NCBI GenBank assembly: GCA_001417715.1
Contig: BBRT01000158.1
Location: 1 to 43,407 of the forward strand
Origin: Candidatus Symbiothrix dinenymphae
GTDB taxonomy: Bacteria > Bacteroidota > Bacteroidia > Bacteroidales > Azobacteroidaceae
Direction of reading: 5' to 3'
Length of the DNA stretch: 43,407 nucleotides
The translations under genes were made by a program, and so were the position numbers. Below, piece by piece: positions 1 to 9,244 of this stretch. Under the pieces are notes generated by a model, which was not told where the DNA came from, ran no database searches, and saw only the letters and a program-made list of their open reading frames with translations. Position 1 is the first letter of the stretch. Every line of letters begins with the position of its first letter.

Positions 1-1
1 C

Positions 2-658
2 AATACCTTTGCCCACGTCAATCACACGGCAGAAAAGACCCGCTTGGGCGTGCTACTGTGCATCAACGGCACCGGCATTCTCAACTCGTGGCTGAAGCGC
101 AATATCGTGCCGACAGGCATCTCTTACAACGATATGAACACCCTGGCGGCACAATCACCCATCGGAAGCAAGGGCATCTCAATCATCCCCTTTGGCAACG
201 GTGCGGAACGTGTTTTGGAAAACAGGGAAACAGGGTGCGCCATTCACGGCATCAATTTCAACATACACAGCCAATCCGACATCCTGCGGGCTGCCCAGGA
301 GGGCATCGTCTTCTCGTTCCAATACGGCATGGAAATTATGCAAGGCATGGGAATGGACATCCGTATGATTCGCGCCGGCAATGCCAATATGTTCCTAAGC
401 CCCCTCTTCCGCCAAACGCTGGCAAGCATCAGCGGCGCAACCATCGAACTCTACGACACAGACGGCGCTGCGGGAGCAGCAAAAGGCGCAGGCATCGGCG
501 CAGGCATATATAAAGACAACAATGAAGCCTTCGCAAGCCTCGAAAAATTGGCGGTGATAGAGCCGGAAGTTTCCGAAAAGGCGCAATATCAAGAGGCGTA
601 TGAACGGTGGAAACTGTCATTGCGGGTCAAGCCCGCAATGACGGAATTAGAAATGTAA
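2..658 (+). CDS. xylB: Xylulokinase, C-terminal part (gene starts upstream)
   Basis: The frame is open from base 2, so this is the 3' part of a longer gene. The visible 218 residues are the second actin-like domain of an FGGY carbohydrate kinase: an opening segment reading NTFAHVNHTAEKTRLG, the block GTGILNSWLKR and a glycine/alanine-rich GAAGAAKGAGIGAG stretch near the ATP site. The enzyme phosphorylates D-xylulose made by the xylA product, and xylA starts 31 bases downstream, so the two form an operon. The last 14 residues (LSLRVKPAMTELEM) are largely encoded by a palindromic repeat at 616-642, so the native C-terminus has been replaced or extended. Family assignment is firm; xylulokinase rather than another FGGY kinase is inferred from the neighbour. 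Confidence 0.9.
   Translation, partial: NTFAHVNHTAEKTRLGVLLCINGTGILNSWLKRNIVPTGISYNDMNTLAAQSPIGSKGISIIPFGNGAERVLENRETGCAIHGINFNIHSQSDILRAAQEGIVFSFQYGMEIMQGMGMDIRMIRAGNANMFLSPLFRQTLASISGATIELYDTDGAAGAAKGAGIGAGIYKDNNEAFASLEKLAVIEPEVSEKAQYQEAYERWKLSLRVKPAMTELEM
616..642. repeat. Palindromic repeat R1, coding copy in xylB
   Basis: Perfect inverted repeat with 11-base arms (GTCATTGCGGG / CCCGCAATGAC) around TCAAG. It lies inside the last codons of xylB and is read through in frame. It belongs to the same family as the copies at 2016-2116, 11315-11344, 14116-14215, 16151-16269 and 16884-16913. Confidence 0.9.
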
Positions 659-689
659 TTAATATAAATATAAAAAAAAATAAAAAATT

Positions 690-2006
690 ATGGCAACAAA
701 AGAATTTTTTCCCGCAATCGGGAAAATCAAATTTGAAGGAAAAGAGAGTAAAAACCCGCTGGCATTTCGTTATTACGATGCCGAGAAGGTAGTGTATGGC
801 AAGAAAATGAAGGACTGGTGCAAGTTCTCGATGGCTTGGTGGCACACGCTTTGTGCCGATGGCGGCGACCCGTTTGGTCCCGGCACCAAATCATTCCCGT
901 GGTCACAGGGTGCATCTGCGTTGGAAATTGCGAAGCAAAAACTTGACGCCGGATTTGAATTTATGCAAAAAATCGGCATCAACTACTATTGCTTCCACGA
1001 CACCGACCTGATTGCCGAGGGCAATTCCATTGAGGAATACGAAGCCAATGTGAAAGCCATCGTGGCTTACGCGAAGCAAAAACAGACTGAAACAGGCATC
1101 AACCTGCTGTGGGGCACGGCTAACGTGTTTGGCAACAAACGCTACACCAATGGCGCGGCAACCAACCCCGACTTCGACGTGGTGGCGCGCGCTGCCGTGC
1201 AAATCAAAAACGCGATTGATGCCACCATCGAACTTGGCGGACAAAACTATGTGTTCTGGGGCGGTCGCGAAGGCTATTATTCGCTGCTGAACACCAATAT
1301 GAAGCGCGAAAAGGCACATTTGGCACAAATGCTGACCATCGCCCGCGACTATGCACGTTCTAAAGGCTTCAAAGGCACTTTCCTGATTGAGCCTAAACCG
1401 ATGGAACCGACTAAACATCAATACGATGTGGATTCGGAAACCGTTATCGGCTTCCTGCGCGCACACGGTTTGGACAAGGATTTCAAACTGAATATCGAGG
1501 TCAATCACGCTACATTGGCGGGGCACACGTTTGAACACGAACTGCAAGCCGCCGCCGATGCCGGTCTGTTAGGCTCTATCGACGCCAACCGCGGCGATGC
1601 ACAAAACGGCTGGGACACCGACCAATTCCCCATCGACATCAACGAACTGACACAGGCGTGGCTGGTTATCCTGCAAGCCGGTGGCTTGGGCAACGGCGGC
1701 ACGAACTTCGACGCCAAAACGCGCCGCAGTTCCACCGATTTGGACGACATTTTCATCGCCCACATCGCCGGTATGGACGCTTTCGCCCGTAGTTTGGAAA
1801 CCGCAGCCGCCATCTTGGAAAAATCACCGTACAAAAAAATGCTCACCGACCGCTACGCCTCGTTCGACGCAGGCGAAGGCAAAAAATTTGACGAAGGCAA
1901 AGCCTCGCTCGAAGACTTGGTGGCGTATGCCAAAAAGAACGGCGAGCCGAAGCAAATCAGCGGCAAGCAGGAGTTGTATGAGTCAATTGTAAATATGTAC
2001 ATCTAA
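690..2006 (+). CDS. xylA: Xylose isomerase
   Basis: 438-residue protein of normal length for the long (class II) xylose isomerases. It converts D-xylose to D-xylulose in the cytoplasm with two divalent metals. Visible signatures are the catalytic FHDTDLIAE block (His103, Asp106), WGGREGY near residue 190, the metal-site block [14 protein letters not shown] (Glu234 to about residue 246), and a later [16 protein letters not shown] block with the acidic metal ligands. It follows xylB by 31 bases and precedes a xylose-type symporter, giving a complete uptake-isomerise-phosphorylate route. No defect is visible. Confidence 0.97.
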   Translation: MATKEFFPAIGKIKFEGKESKNPLAFRYYDAEKVVYGKKMKDWCKFSMAWWHTLCADGGDPFGPGTKSFPWSQGASALEIAKQKLDAGFEFMQKIGINYYCFHDTDLIAEGNSIEEYEANVKAIVAYAKQKQTETGINLLWGTANVFGNKRYTNGAATNPDFDVVARAAVQIKNAIDATIELGGQNYVFWGGREGYYSLLNTNMKREKAHLAQMLTIARDYARSKGFKGTFLIEPKPMEPTKHQYDVDSETVIGFLRAHGLDKDFKLNIEVNHATLAGHTFEHELQAAADAGLLGSIDANRGDAQNGWDTDQFPIDINELTQAWLVILQAGGLGNGGTNFDAKTRRSSTDLDDIFIAHIAGMDAFARSLETAAAILEKSPYKKMLTDRYASFDAGEGKKFDEGKASLEDLVAYAKKNGEPKQISGKQELYESIVNMYI

Positions 2007-2015
2007 ATCCGACTC

Positions 2016-2116
2016 CGTCATTGCGGGCTTGACCCGCAATCCCCTGAGAAGAAACCGAATGTTGGGCTACAGAGCTATGTAGAACAGGGGATTGCGGGTC
2101 AAGCCCGCAATGACGG
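2016..2116. repeat. Two-armed palindromic element (REPIN/MITE-like), copy 1
   Basis: About 101 bases between xylA and the symporter gene. Two R1 arms of about 31 bases face each other and are nearly perfect reverse complements (2016-2046 and 2085-2116). They enclose a core of about 38 bases containing CCGAATGTTGGGC. The same arms and a similar core recur at 14116-14215, so the whole two-armed unit, not just the arm, has been copied. As RNA it would form a long hairpin that could stabilise or attenuate the xylA transcript. Confidence 0.85.
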
Positions 2117-2135
2117 ATAAAAATAACTATTATCT

Positions 2136-3540
2136 ATGAGAAATAAGAGAGAGTATAATTTGGCGTATATCGTCAGTATTACCTTGGTGGCGACCCTTGG
2201 CGGATTGCTGTTTGGGTATGATACGGCTGTGATTTCGGGGGCTGAGAAGGGCTTGGAGGGATTTTTTCTTCAAGCGACCGATTTTGCTTACACGAAAGGT
2301 TGGCATGGCTTCACGGCTGCCAGCGCGCTGATTGGATGCGTGCTGTGGGGGTGCCATTTCGGGGATTTTTGCCTCGCGCTTTGGGCGGCGCAATTCGTTG
2401 CGGATTGCTTCCGTGCTGTTTTTCCTGTCAGCGTTGGGGTCTTACCATCCCGAATTTCTGTTTTTCGAGGAGGGTGCAGCCTCTTTGAATTTGCTGGTTG
2501 CTTTCAACCTGTATCGCATTTTGGGCGGTATCGGCGTGGGGTTGGCTTCGGCGATTGTGCCGATGTACATTGCGGAAATTGCGCCCTCGAACATTCGGGG
2601 CACGCTGGTTTCCTGCAATCAGTTTGCCATTATTTTTGGTATGCTGGTCGTGTATTTTGTCAACTATCTGATTTTGGGCAACCATGTCAATGATGTTTCC
2701 GACCCTTGGGTGGTTTCCACCGGTTGGCGGTATATGTTTGGCTCGGAGGCTTATGTGGCAGCCGTGTTTGGGATTTTGCTGTTTTTCGTGCCGAAAACGC
2801 CGCGCTATTTGGTGCTGATTGGGCAGAATGTGCAGGCATTGACCGTATTGACGAAGGTGAACGGTGTGGCGAAAGCCAAAGAAATATTGTCTGAAATTGA
2901 AGCCACGGCAAAGGAAAAGACGGAAAAAATCTTCGCTTACGGTGTGGCTGTGGTGGTGATTGGCATACTGTTGTCGGTCTTCCAGCAGGCTATCGGCATC
3001 AATGCGGTGCTCTATTTTGCGCCGCGCATCTTTGAAAGTGCCGGTGCCGAGGGTGGCGGAATGATGCAAACGGTGATTATGGGCGTTGTGAATATCGTGT
3101 TCACGGTTGTCGCCATTGTTACGGTGGATAGATTCGGGCGCAAACCTTTGTTGATTATCGGCTCGATAGGTATGGCAGTCGGTGCTTTTTCGGTTGCGAT
3201 TAGCGACAGTTTGGGCTTGCGGGGGCTTGTTCCCGTGCTGAGCATCATCGTGTATGCGGCATTCTTTATGATGTCGTGGGGACCGATTTGCTGGGTCTTG
3301 ATTTCCGAGATATTCCCCAACACCATTCGCGGCAAGGCGGTGGCGATAGCGGTGGCATTCCAATGGATATTCAACTTCATCGTTTCATCGACATTCCCGC
3401 CGCTCTACGACTTCAGCCCGATGGTTGCCTACGGCTTATACGGCTCCGTCTGCATCCTCGCGGCATTGTTCGTCTGGAAATGGGTGCCCGAAACGAAAGG
3501 GAAGACGCTGGAAGATATGAATCAACTTTGGAGAAAATAG
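2136..3540 (+). pseudogene. xylE: Xylose:H+ symporter-type MFS transporter, one frameshift
   Basis: Sugar-porter member of the major facilitator superfamily, about 467 residues if repaired. The first frame carries the N-terminus with GGLLFGYDTAVISG (TM1) up to ALIGC. The second frame continues with GGAISGIFASRFGRR (the TM2-3 loop signature), later VPKTPRYLV, FGRKPLLI and PETKGKTLEDM. The frames meet at a run of five G at 2347-2351; removing one G gives CVLWGAISG without a break. This is either a real inactivating insertion or a sequencing error. It sits with xylB-xylA, so D-xylose is the likely substrate, but related porters take other sugars. Confidence 0.85.
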
Positions 3541-3561
3541 GCGTCATCGCGGGCTTGACTC
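3541..3561. repeat. Degenerate half copy of repeat R1
   Basis: GCGTCATCGCGGGCTTGACTC directly after the symporter stop codon matches one arm of R1 with two changes. It is a decayed fragment and has no partner arm nearby. Confidence 0.6.
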
Positions 3562-3623
3562 AAAAAAAAGCATCTTCAAACATTTTTTGTATTTCCTTAT
3601 GAATGTATTTCAAAATATTGTTG

Positions 3624-3631
3624 TACTTTTG
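3624..3631 (+). promoter_or_regulatory. Promoter -7 box of pfkA
   Basis: TACTTTTG matches the Bacteroidota -7 consensus TAnnTTTG, 26 bases before the chosen start codon. It implies that the ATG at 3603 lies upstream of the transcript, which supports the start at 3657. Confidence 0.6.
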
Positions 3632-3656
3632 TCGGAATTTTAATAAAAAGAATAGA

Positions 3657-4637
3657 ATGAGTGAGATTAAGACAGTCGGGATTTTGACTTCGGGGGGCGA
3701 TGCTCCGGGTATGAACGCAGCCATTCGGGCGGTAACCCGTGCGGCAATTTACAATCAATTAGCCGTTAAGGGTATTTACAGAGGTTACAGAGGGCTTGTG
3801 ACGGACGAAATTTTAGAGTTTAAGTCCGGCAACGTGAGCAACATCATCCAGCAAGGGGGAACGATTCTCAAAACGGCGCGTTGTGCGGAGTTTCGCGAAC
3901 CGGAAGGACGCAAAATAGCCTACGAAAATGCGCGAAAACACGGGATTGACGCGCTCGTGGTGATTGGCGGCGATGGCTCGCTGACGGGCGCACGCATCTT
4001 TGCGCAGGAATACAACTTCCCGATTGTGGGTCTGCCGGGCACGATTGACAACGATTTGTTTGGCACCGACACCACCATTGGCTACGACACCGCCCTGAAC
4101 ACGATTATGGAGTGTGTCGATAAAATTCGCGACACAGCCACATCGCACGAGCGGTTGTTTTTCATCGAAGTGATGGGGCGCAATGCGGGTTTCTTAGCCC
4201 TCAACGGTGCCATCGCATCCGGTGCCGAGGCTGCAATTATCCCCGAAATTTGGCAAGAGGTGGACCAGTTGGAAGAGCTGATACACAACGGCTTCCGCAA
4301 ATCCAAAAACAGCAGCATCGTCCTCGTGGCAGAAAGCGAACTCACCGGCGGTGCCATGGGCATGGCAGAACGTGTGAAAAAGGATTATCCGCAATACGAC
4401 GTGCGCGTGACCATTCTCGGACACCTCCAGCGCGGCGGTTCGCCCACAGCCACCGACCGCATCCTGGCAAGCCGCATGGGAGCAGCAGCCATCGACGCCC
4501 TGCTCGACGACCAACGCAATGTGATGATGGGTATTCACAACGACCACATCGTCTATGTGCCTTTCTCAAAAGCAATTAAGGACGAAAAACCCATCAATCG
4601 CGATTTGTTGAACACATTGCGGATTTTATCCATTTAA
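3657..4637 (+). CDS. pfkA: ATP-dependent 6-phosphofructokinase
   Basis: 326 residues, about the length of bacterial PfkA (320). It phosphorylates fructose-6-phosphate, the committed step of glycolysis. The start at 3657 ([15 protein letters not shown]) is chosen because the nucleotide-binding [13 protein letters not shown] begins there as in the family and the promoter box at 3624-3631 lies between this ATG and the one at 3603. Further signatures are GGDGS (about 104-108), PGTIDND with the catalytic Asp131, and EVMGRNAG. meaB follows after 5 bases. The glycine after GGDG fits an ATP enzyme rather than a PPi enzyme. Confidence 0.96.
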   Translation: MSEIKTVGILTSGGDAPGMNAAIRAVTRAAIYNQLAVKGIYRGYRGLVTDEILEFKSGNVSNIIQQGGTILKTARCAEFREPEGRKIAYENARKHGIDALVVIGGDGSLTGARIFAQEYNFPIVGLPGTIDNDLFGTDTTIGYDTALNTIMECVDKIRDTATSHERLFFIEVMGRNAGFLALNGAIASGAEAAIIPEIWQEVDQLEELIHNGFRKSKNSSIVLVAESELTGGAMGMAERVKKDYPQYDVRVTILGHLQRGGSPTATDRILASRMGAAAIDALLDDQRNVMMGIHNDHIVYVPFSKAIKDEKPINRDLLNTLRILSI

Positions 4638-4642
4638 GTTTG

Positions 4643-5761
4643 ATGCAGACAACACATCCGGAAAATGACCCGCACTACAAGGGCTTGGCTGTCAACGAGG
4701 GCGTAGAAACGCAGCCGACCGTCAATCCGTATCTACAACATCGGGCGAAACGGCGCGATTTTTCGGCAGCAGAATATGCCGAGCAAATTCTCAAAGGCAA
4801 CATCACCGTGCTCAGTCAGGCGGTAACGCTCATCGAAAGTCAAAAACCGGAGCATCATGTTTTGGCGCAGGAAGTGATTGAAAAATGCCTGCCGAGTTCG
4901 GGAAAATCCATGCGCATTGGCATCACAGGCGTACCCGGGGCTGGCAAAAGCACGTCCATTGACGTGTTTGGGATGCACCTGCTCAAAAATTGCGGACGCA
5001 AATTAGCCGTTTTGGCAATCGACCCCAGCAGCGAACGCTCCAAAGGCAGCATTTTGGGCGACAAGACACGCATGGAAGACCTTTCGCGCGAGCCCAACGC
5101 CTTTATTCGCCCTTCGCCTTCCGCCGGTTCGCTTGGCGGCGTGGCACGCAAGACCCGCGAGACGATTATTTTGTGCGAAGCCGCCGGTTTCAACACCGTG
5201 TTCGTGGAAACCGTTGGCGTGGGACAGTCGGAAACCGCCGTCCATTCGATGGTCGATTTTTTTCTCCTCATCCAGTTGGCAGGCACGGGCGACGAGTTGC
5301 AAGGCATCAAACGCGGCATCATGGAGATGGCAGACGGCATCATCGTCAACAAAGCGGACGGCTCAAACATCGAAAAAGCCAATCTGGCGGCGGCGCAATA
5401 CCGCAGCGCGTTGCATCTGTTCCCCCTCCCTCCGTCGGGTTGGAGTCCCAAAGTGCTGACCTATTCGGGCTACTACAACACAGGTATCAAAGAAATTTGG
5501 GACATGGTGGACGAATATATGGCTTTCGTGCAGGCGAACGGCTATTTTGAGGTGCGGCGAAATGCGCAGGCAAAGTATTGGATGTACGAAAGCATCAACG
5601 AGCAACTCAGAACCCATTTTTATCAGTCGCCGGAAATTGAAAAAGCCCTGCAAATCAAGGAAAAGCAGGTGCTCAACTCCGAACTGAGTTCCTTCGCAGC
5701 AGCCCAGCAAATGCTGGATTTGTATTTCAACGCGCTTTATGACGCCTCTTCTCGCGGATGA
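4643..5761 (+). CDS. meaB: Methylmalonyl-CoA mutase-associated GTPase MeaB
   Basis: 372-residue G3E-family P-loop GTPase that loads and protects the adenosylcobalamin of methylmalonyl-CoA mutase. The mutase takes part in the succinate-propionate route common in Bacteroidota. The Walker A motif is GVPGAGKST (about residues 96-104), followed by AIDPSS, ETVGVGQSE (switch II region) and the base-specificity motif NKAD. The ATG at 4643 is preferred over the TTG at 4640. It is five bases from the end of pfkA, so probably co-transcribed. The mutase genes themselves are not in the window. Confidence 0.93.
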   Translation: MQTTHPENDPHYKGLAVNEGVETQPTVNPYLQHRAKRRDFSAAEYAEQILKGNITVLSQAVTLIESQKPEHHVLAQEVIEKCLPSSGKSMRIGITGVPGAGKSTSIDVFGMHLLKNCGRKLAVLAIDPSSERSKGSILGDKTRMEDLSREPNAFIRPSPSAGSLGGVARKTRETIILCEAAGFNTVFVETVGVGQSETAVHSMVDFFLLIQLAGTGDELQGIKRGIMEMADGIIVNKADGSNIEKANLAAAQYRSALHLFPLPPSGWSPKVLTYSGYYNTGIKEIWDMVDEYMAFVQANGYFEVRRNAQAKYWMYESINEQLRTHFYQSPEIEKALQIKEKQVLNSELSSFAAAQQMLDLYFNALYDASSRG

Positions 5762-5837
5762 GTTCAATCCAAACGTAGATAAGCCCCATGGCTGCTATCA
5801 TGAGCATTATTAGCCCACCAAATAACATTCCTTTCAT
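5727..5837 (-). CDS. Very small membrane protein, 36 residues
   Basis: Short reading frame of the form MKGMLFGGLIML...REKRRHKAR: one hydrophobic helix (about residues 4-24) followed by a basic tail. It has a strong ribosome site (AGGAGG about 6 bases before the ATG) and lies directly behind the 68-residue membrane protein at 5840-6046, so translation is probably coupled. Its last 35 bases overlap the end of meaB on the opposite strand. Support is the ribosome site, the helix and the positive-inside tail; I recognise no family. Confidence 0.5.
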   Translation of the reverse strand: MKGMLFGGLIMLMIAAMGLIYVWIELIREKRRHKAR

Positions 5838-5839
5838 AA

Positions 5840-6046
5840 TTATTCCTCCTTTCCTTTCCTTTTTAAATATTCGTACCAAAATGCAAATAAAACACTAATC
5901 CCTACAGCTCCTAATACCAGTGCCGCTCCAATCCAATAGATGTTGTCAGAAACATCATTCATAAACGATGAAATGATGACAGCGGTAAGCACATACTTCG
6001 CCACATCAATAAACATATCACTTATTTTGTCTAATTTGAAAATCAT
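5840..6046 (-). CDS. Small membrane protein, 68 residues
   Basis: Two predicted hydrophobic segments (about residues 12-30 and 36-57) and a charged YEYLKRKGKEE tail. A promoter box lies at 6064-6071 and the 36-residue membrane protein follows with a 2-base gap. It resembles short uncharacterised membrane proteins common in Bacteroidota, but I cannot assign a function. The arrangement suggests a two-gene unit of membrane peptides between nuoN and meaB. Confidence 0.6.
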   Translation of the reverse strand: MIFKLDKISDMFIDVAKYVLTAVIISSFMNDVSDNIYWIGAALVLGAVGISVLFAFWYEYLKRKGKEE

Positions 6047-6063
6047 ATTGTTGTAATTTTTTG

Positions 6064-6071
6064 CAAAGATA
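6064..6071 (-). promoter_or_regulatory. Promoter -7 box for the small membrane protein pair
   Basis: Reads TATCTTTG on the minus strand, matching TAnnTTTG, 18 bases before the start codon at 6046. Confidence 0.55.
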
Positions 6072-6133
6072 CAACATTATTCCGAATAACCAAATGTAAA
6101 AGATGATTTTTGCCGTTACTAATTGAACTTGCC

Positions 6134-7597
6134 TTACAGCAGCCCGAACGATAAACCGCCGATGTAGGTGTAAATGCAGCTGATGAAGCCGATGACGAAC
6201 AAACCTACTACGCAAAATACGAGGCTCACGTTGTTGTAGCGGTTGTTTTTGAAGCGAGGAACGGCTTCTGCTTCCGGCTCAAGGATAAACATCGCCTTGA
6301 TAATCAGCAAGTAGTAAAAGAGTGAAATCACCGTGTTGAGCAATGCGATGAAGACTAAAACATACTGCCCCTGCTCGGCAGCCGCCATGAAGATGAAAAA
6401 TTTGCTGAAAAAACCTGCCCAGATGGGGATACCACCCAGCGAGAACACCGCAAACATCATCACTAACGCCAATTTGGGGTTGCTTTTATAGAGCCCGTTG
6501 AATGCTGCTATGCGCGTGTCGCCTCCGTTTTGATTTTCTACTGCCGAAATGACACCGAATGCTGCCATATTGGAAAACAGATAGACCAGCACGAAGAACA
6601 CGGTCGCCATCATCCCTTGGGGCGTTCCGGCAATGATGCCCAGCATGATATAACCCGCCTGCGAGATAGACGAGAAGGCGAAAAAGCGTTTGATGTCTTT
6701 CTGGCGAACGGCAAACAAGTTGCCGAGCGTAATCGTGATGACAGTGAGCCACCAAATTATCGTCGTCCACACGCCTTGCAGCGGTGCAAAAACTTGATAC
6801 AGCGCAAAAATCAGCGCAAAAGCTGCCGCCCCTTTCGAGGCTACCGACAAATAAGCCGTAACGCTCGTGGGCGCACCTTCATACACATCTGCCGTCCACA
6901 AATGGAAAGGCACCAGCGAAAGTTTGAAACCCAAACCGGCAAAGAAAAACACAAAACCGGTGATAATCAACCCGTTAAAGCCGGTTGCAACCAGCGTACT
7001 CGCCATGTCAGTATAGTAAAAACTGCCCAACACGCCGTATAAAAACGACAGCCCAAAAAGCATGATGCCCGAACTCAAAGCAGAGATAAACACGTATTTC
7101 ACACCCGCCTCAGCCGATTTTTCGCGCGATTTATTGTAAGCACACAAGCACGCCAGCGGCAACGAAGCCGTCTCCATACCTATGTATAGCAGCATAAAAT
7201 TGTTGGCGGAAATCATCAAGTACATTCCCAGCAGCGTGACGAGCGTGATGGTGTAAAATTCCCCCTGTCGCACCGCCGTTTCGTGGGATTTCAGCCAGCC
7301 ATTGGCTTGCAAAAACACCATCAGGGTGGTTACGTTCAGGATATTTTTCATAAAAATGGTGAGTGTCGAGCGGGTAAACATACCCCCAAAAGCCTTCACC
7401 GTGCCACTGCCACCAAAAAGCGGGTAAAACATTTCGACAAAGCCATACGCCGTAAGCAGCGCAAACAGTGTTACAGCAATCCCCTGAAAGTATTTTCTCC
7501 CTTTCTTGGAGCCAAAAGCATCATATAAAAACAGAAAGACAAACAGAACCACCAATCCGAGTTCCTGTCCCAAATACAAAAAGTTGCTAAAATCCAT
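6134..7597 (-). CDS. nuoN: NADH-quinone oxidoreductase subunit N
   Basis: 487-residue polytopic membrane protein, about 14 hydrophobic segments, an antiporter-like proton-pumping subunit of complex I. Recognisable blocks are YIGMETASLPLACL (with the key membrane Glu of the TM5 region), LSLVPFHLWTADVYEGAPT and FFAFSSISQAGYI. The length is normal for NuoN. It follows nuoM with a one-base gap, so the two are translated together. The other nuo genes are not in the window. Confidence 0.95.
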   Translation of the reverse strand: MDFSNFLYLGQELGLVVLFVFLFLYDAFGSKKGRKYFQGIAVTLFALLTAYGFVEMFYPLFGGSGTVKAFGGMFTRSTLTIFMKNILNVTTLMVFLQANGWLKSHETAVRQGEFYTITLVTLLGMYLMISANNFMLLYIGMETASLPLACLCAYNKSREKSAEAGVKYVFISALSSGIMLFGLSFLYGVLGSFYYTDMASTLVATGFNGLIITGFVFFFAGLGFKLSLVPFHLWTADVYEGAPTSVTAYLSVASKGAAAFALIFALYQVFAPLQGVWTTIIWWLTVITITLGNLFAVRQKDIKRFFAFSSISQAGYIMLGIIAGTPQGMMATVFFVLVYLFSNMAAFGVISAVENQNGGDTRIAAFNGLYKSNPKLALVMMFAVFSLGGIPIWAGFFSKFFIFMAAAEQGQYVLVFIALLNTVISLFYYLLIIKAMFILEPEAEAVPRFKNNRYNNVSLVFCVVGLFVIGFISCIYTYIGGLSFGLL

Positions 7598-7598
7598 C

Positions 7599-9080
7599 TT
7601 ATATATTTATTTTCTCAATTATCGGTACCAAACTATTGTTGATGATGTCGGAAACACCACTTGGGTAGCATCCGATGAAAACGATTGCTACAAGCAGACC
7701 TACCAACGATACTTTTTCAAACCATGCGGCATCCGTCAAACTGCTGTGTTCGGAGTTGTGAACGGGTCCGTAGAGGATTTTCCCAACCGTGCGCAGAATA
7801 TAAACCGCCGTGATGACTATAGTGCAACAGGCAAAAATCGTCAAACTGCGGTGGAACAAATCGGCGTGTTGGAACGCTCCCACAAAAATCGTCATTTCCG
7901 CCACAAAACCGCTCAATCCGGGCAATCCCAGCGAGGCAAAACCTGCCAGCACGTATGCTACGGAGGCAAACGGCATGATTTGCATCAGTCCGCCCAACTC
8001 GCGAATGTCGCGCGTGTGGGTGCGCCCGTAAATCAACCCGATAATCGCGAAGAAGAGTGCCGTCATCAACCCGTGCGACAACATTTGCATCACCGCGCCC
8101 GTCATTGCCGTTTGATTCATCATCAAAAGCGCAAAAAGCACCAATCCGCAGTGCGACACCGAGGAATAGGCGTTAATATATTTCAAGTCGGTCTGCACAA
8201 CGGCACTCAAACCGCCGTACACCACACTGAAACCTGTTAATATTAAGAATATCCAGCCCAATTCGGCTGTCGCTTCGGGCATCAGATACATCGCTACACG
8301 GAAACAACCGTAGCCTCCGAGCTTCATCAAAACCCCTGCGTGGAGCATCGACACAGCCGTTGGCGCACTCGCATGACCATCGGGCGACCAAGTATGGAAC
8401 GGGAACATCGCACCCAAAACGCCAAAGCCCAGAAAAGTGGTTGGAAACAGCCACCGCTGGTATTCAATGGGGATATGAAGTTGCGCGATTTCCAACAAAT
8501 TCATCGTAGAATGACCGGCAGCGTAGTAAATCCCAATAATGCCAATCATCAAAAACGCCGAGCCGCCCATCAACATCAGCGTCAATTTCATCGCCGAATA
8601 TTCCTTGTTTCCTGTTCCCCAAAGCCCTATGAGCAGGTACATCGGTATCAGCGCGACCTCGTAAAACATAAACATCGTGAACAAATCGACGGAGATAAAG
8701 AAGCCATACACCCCCACAGACAGCAGGCAGTACCAGATAAAAAACTCCTTCGCCATCTTCATGTTCCACGACGAAAACACGCCCGTGAACACGATAATCG
8801 ACGACAGCGCAATCATCAGCACCGAAATGCCATCCACACCCACCGCATAGGCGATGTTCAGCGGCTCATACCACATTGCAGAAGCCGTAAACAGCATCGT
8901 AGCCGCATTGCCGTCCGCACGTTCCTGCAAAAAAAGCGTGGCTAAAATGCCCGTCAACACCACCAAAACGGATGCACCGGTTATCATAACTCCCCGAATC
9001 GCTTTCATATTGTCCTTGCACAGCAGCAAAGCCACAATCATCAGCACGGGAACCGCCACAAATAAAGATAAAATGTTCAT
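7599..9080 (-). CDS. nuoM: NADH-quinone oxidoreductase subunit M
   Basis: 493-residue antiporter-like subunit of complex I. Signatures are FMFYEVALIPMYLLIG (conserved TM5 Glu), FPFHTWSPDGHASAPT, HAGVLMKLGGYG (conserved Lys) and AYSSVSHCGLVL. Length and spacing to nuoN are standard, but nuoL is not upstream; instead there is intergenic sequence with its own promoter box at 9144-9151. This nuoMN pair is therefore detached from the rest of the complex I operon, or begins a separate transcript. Confidence 0.95.
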   Translation of the reverse strand: MNILSLFVAVPVLMIVALLLCKDNMKAIRGVMITGASVLVVLTGILATLFLQERADGNAATMLFTASAMWYEPLNIAYAVGVDGISVLMIALSSIIVFTGVFSSWNMKMAKEFFIWYCLLSVGVYGFFISVDLFTMFMFYEVALIPMYLLIGLWGTGNKEYSAMKLTLMLMGGSAFLMIGIIGIYYAAGHSTMNLLEIAQLHIPIEYQRWLFPTTFLGFGVLGAMFPFHTWSPDGHASAPTAVSMLHAGVLMKLGGYGCFRVAMYLMPEATAELGWIFLILTGFSVVYGGLSAVVQTDLKYINAYSSVSHCGLVLFALLMMNQTAMTGAVMQMLSHGLMTALFFAIIGLIYGRTHTRDIRELGGLMQIMPFASVAYVLAGFASLGLPGLSGFVAEMTIFVGAFQHADLFHRSLTIFACCTIVITAVYILRTVGKILYGPVHNSEHSSLTDAAWFEKVSLVGLLVAIVFIGCYPSGVSDIINNSLVPIIEKINI

Positions 9081-9143
9081 TATATCATCAGTTTTTTATA
9101 CATCTTTAACATATACAACTCATCGTCCTCATAAAAAACGGTG

Positions 9144-9151
9144 CAAAGGTA
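9144..9151 (-). promoter_or_regulatory. Promoter -7 box of nuoMN
   Basis: Reads TACCTTTG on the minus strand, 63 bases before the nuoM start. It is back to back with the plus-strand promoter at 9207-9238. Confidence 0.6.
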
Positions 9152-9206
9152 AGATAAATTTTTATTCAATGCAACTGTTGAATGAAAATTTTAAAAATTT
9201 CGCATA

Positions 9207-9238
9207 TTTGTTTGTTTGAAATTTTTGTTTTACCTTTG
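9207..9238 (+). promoter_or_regulatory. Full promoter of structured RNA A
   Basis: TTTG (9207-9210), 20-base spacer, TACCTTTG (9231-9238). Both elements of the Bacteroidota promoter and the expected spacing are present. The expected start of transcription is near 9245. Confidence 0.7.
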
Positions 9239-9244
9239 CGCTCG

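Noticed and set aside
58..513. Open frame overlapping xylB in another phase
   Set aside because: His/Arg-rich shadow of the xylB coding strand with no start context; typical off-frame translation.
903..1547. Long minus-strand frame inside xylA (214 codons)
   Set aside because: Fully antisense to a strongly conserved enzyme and without family motifs or ribosome site.
2428..3363. Long minus-strand frame (311 codons) opposite the symporter
   Set aside because: Composition dominated by His/Asn/Gln from the complement of hydrophobic codons; a shadow of the transporter.
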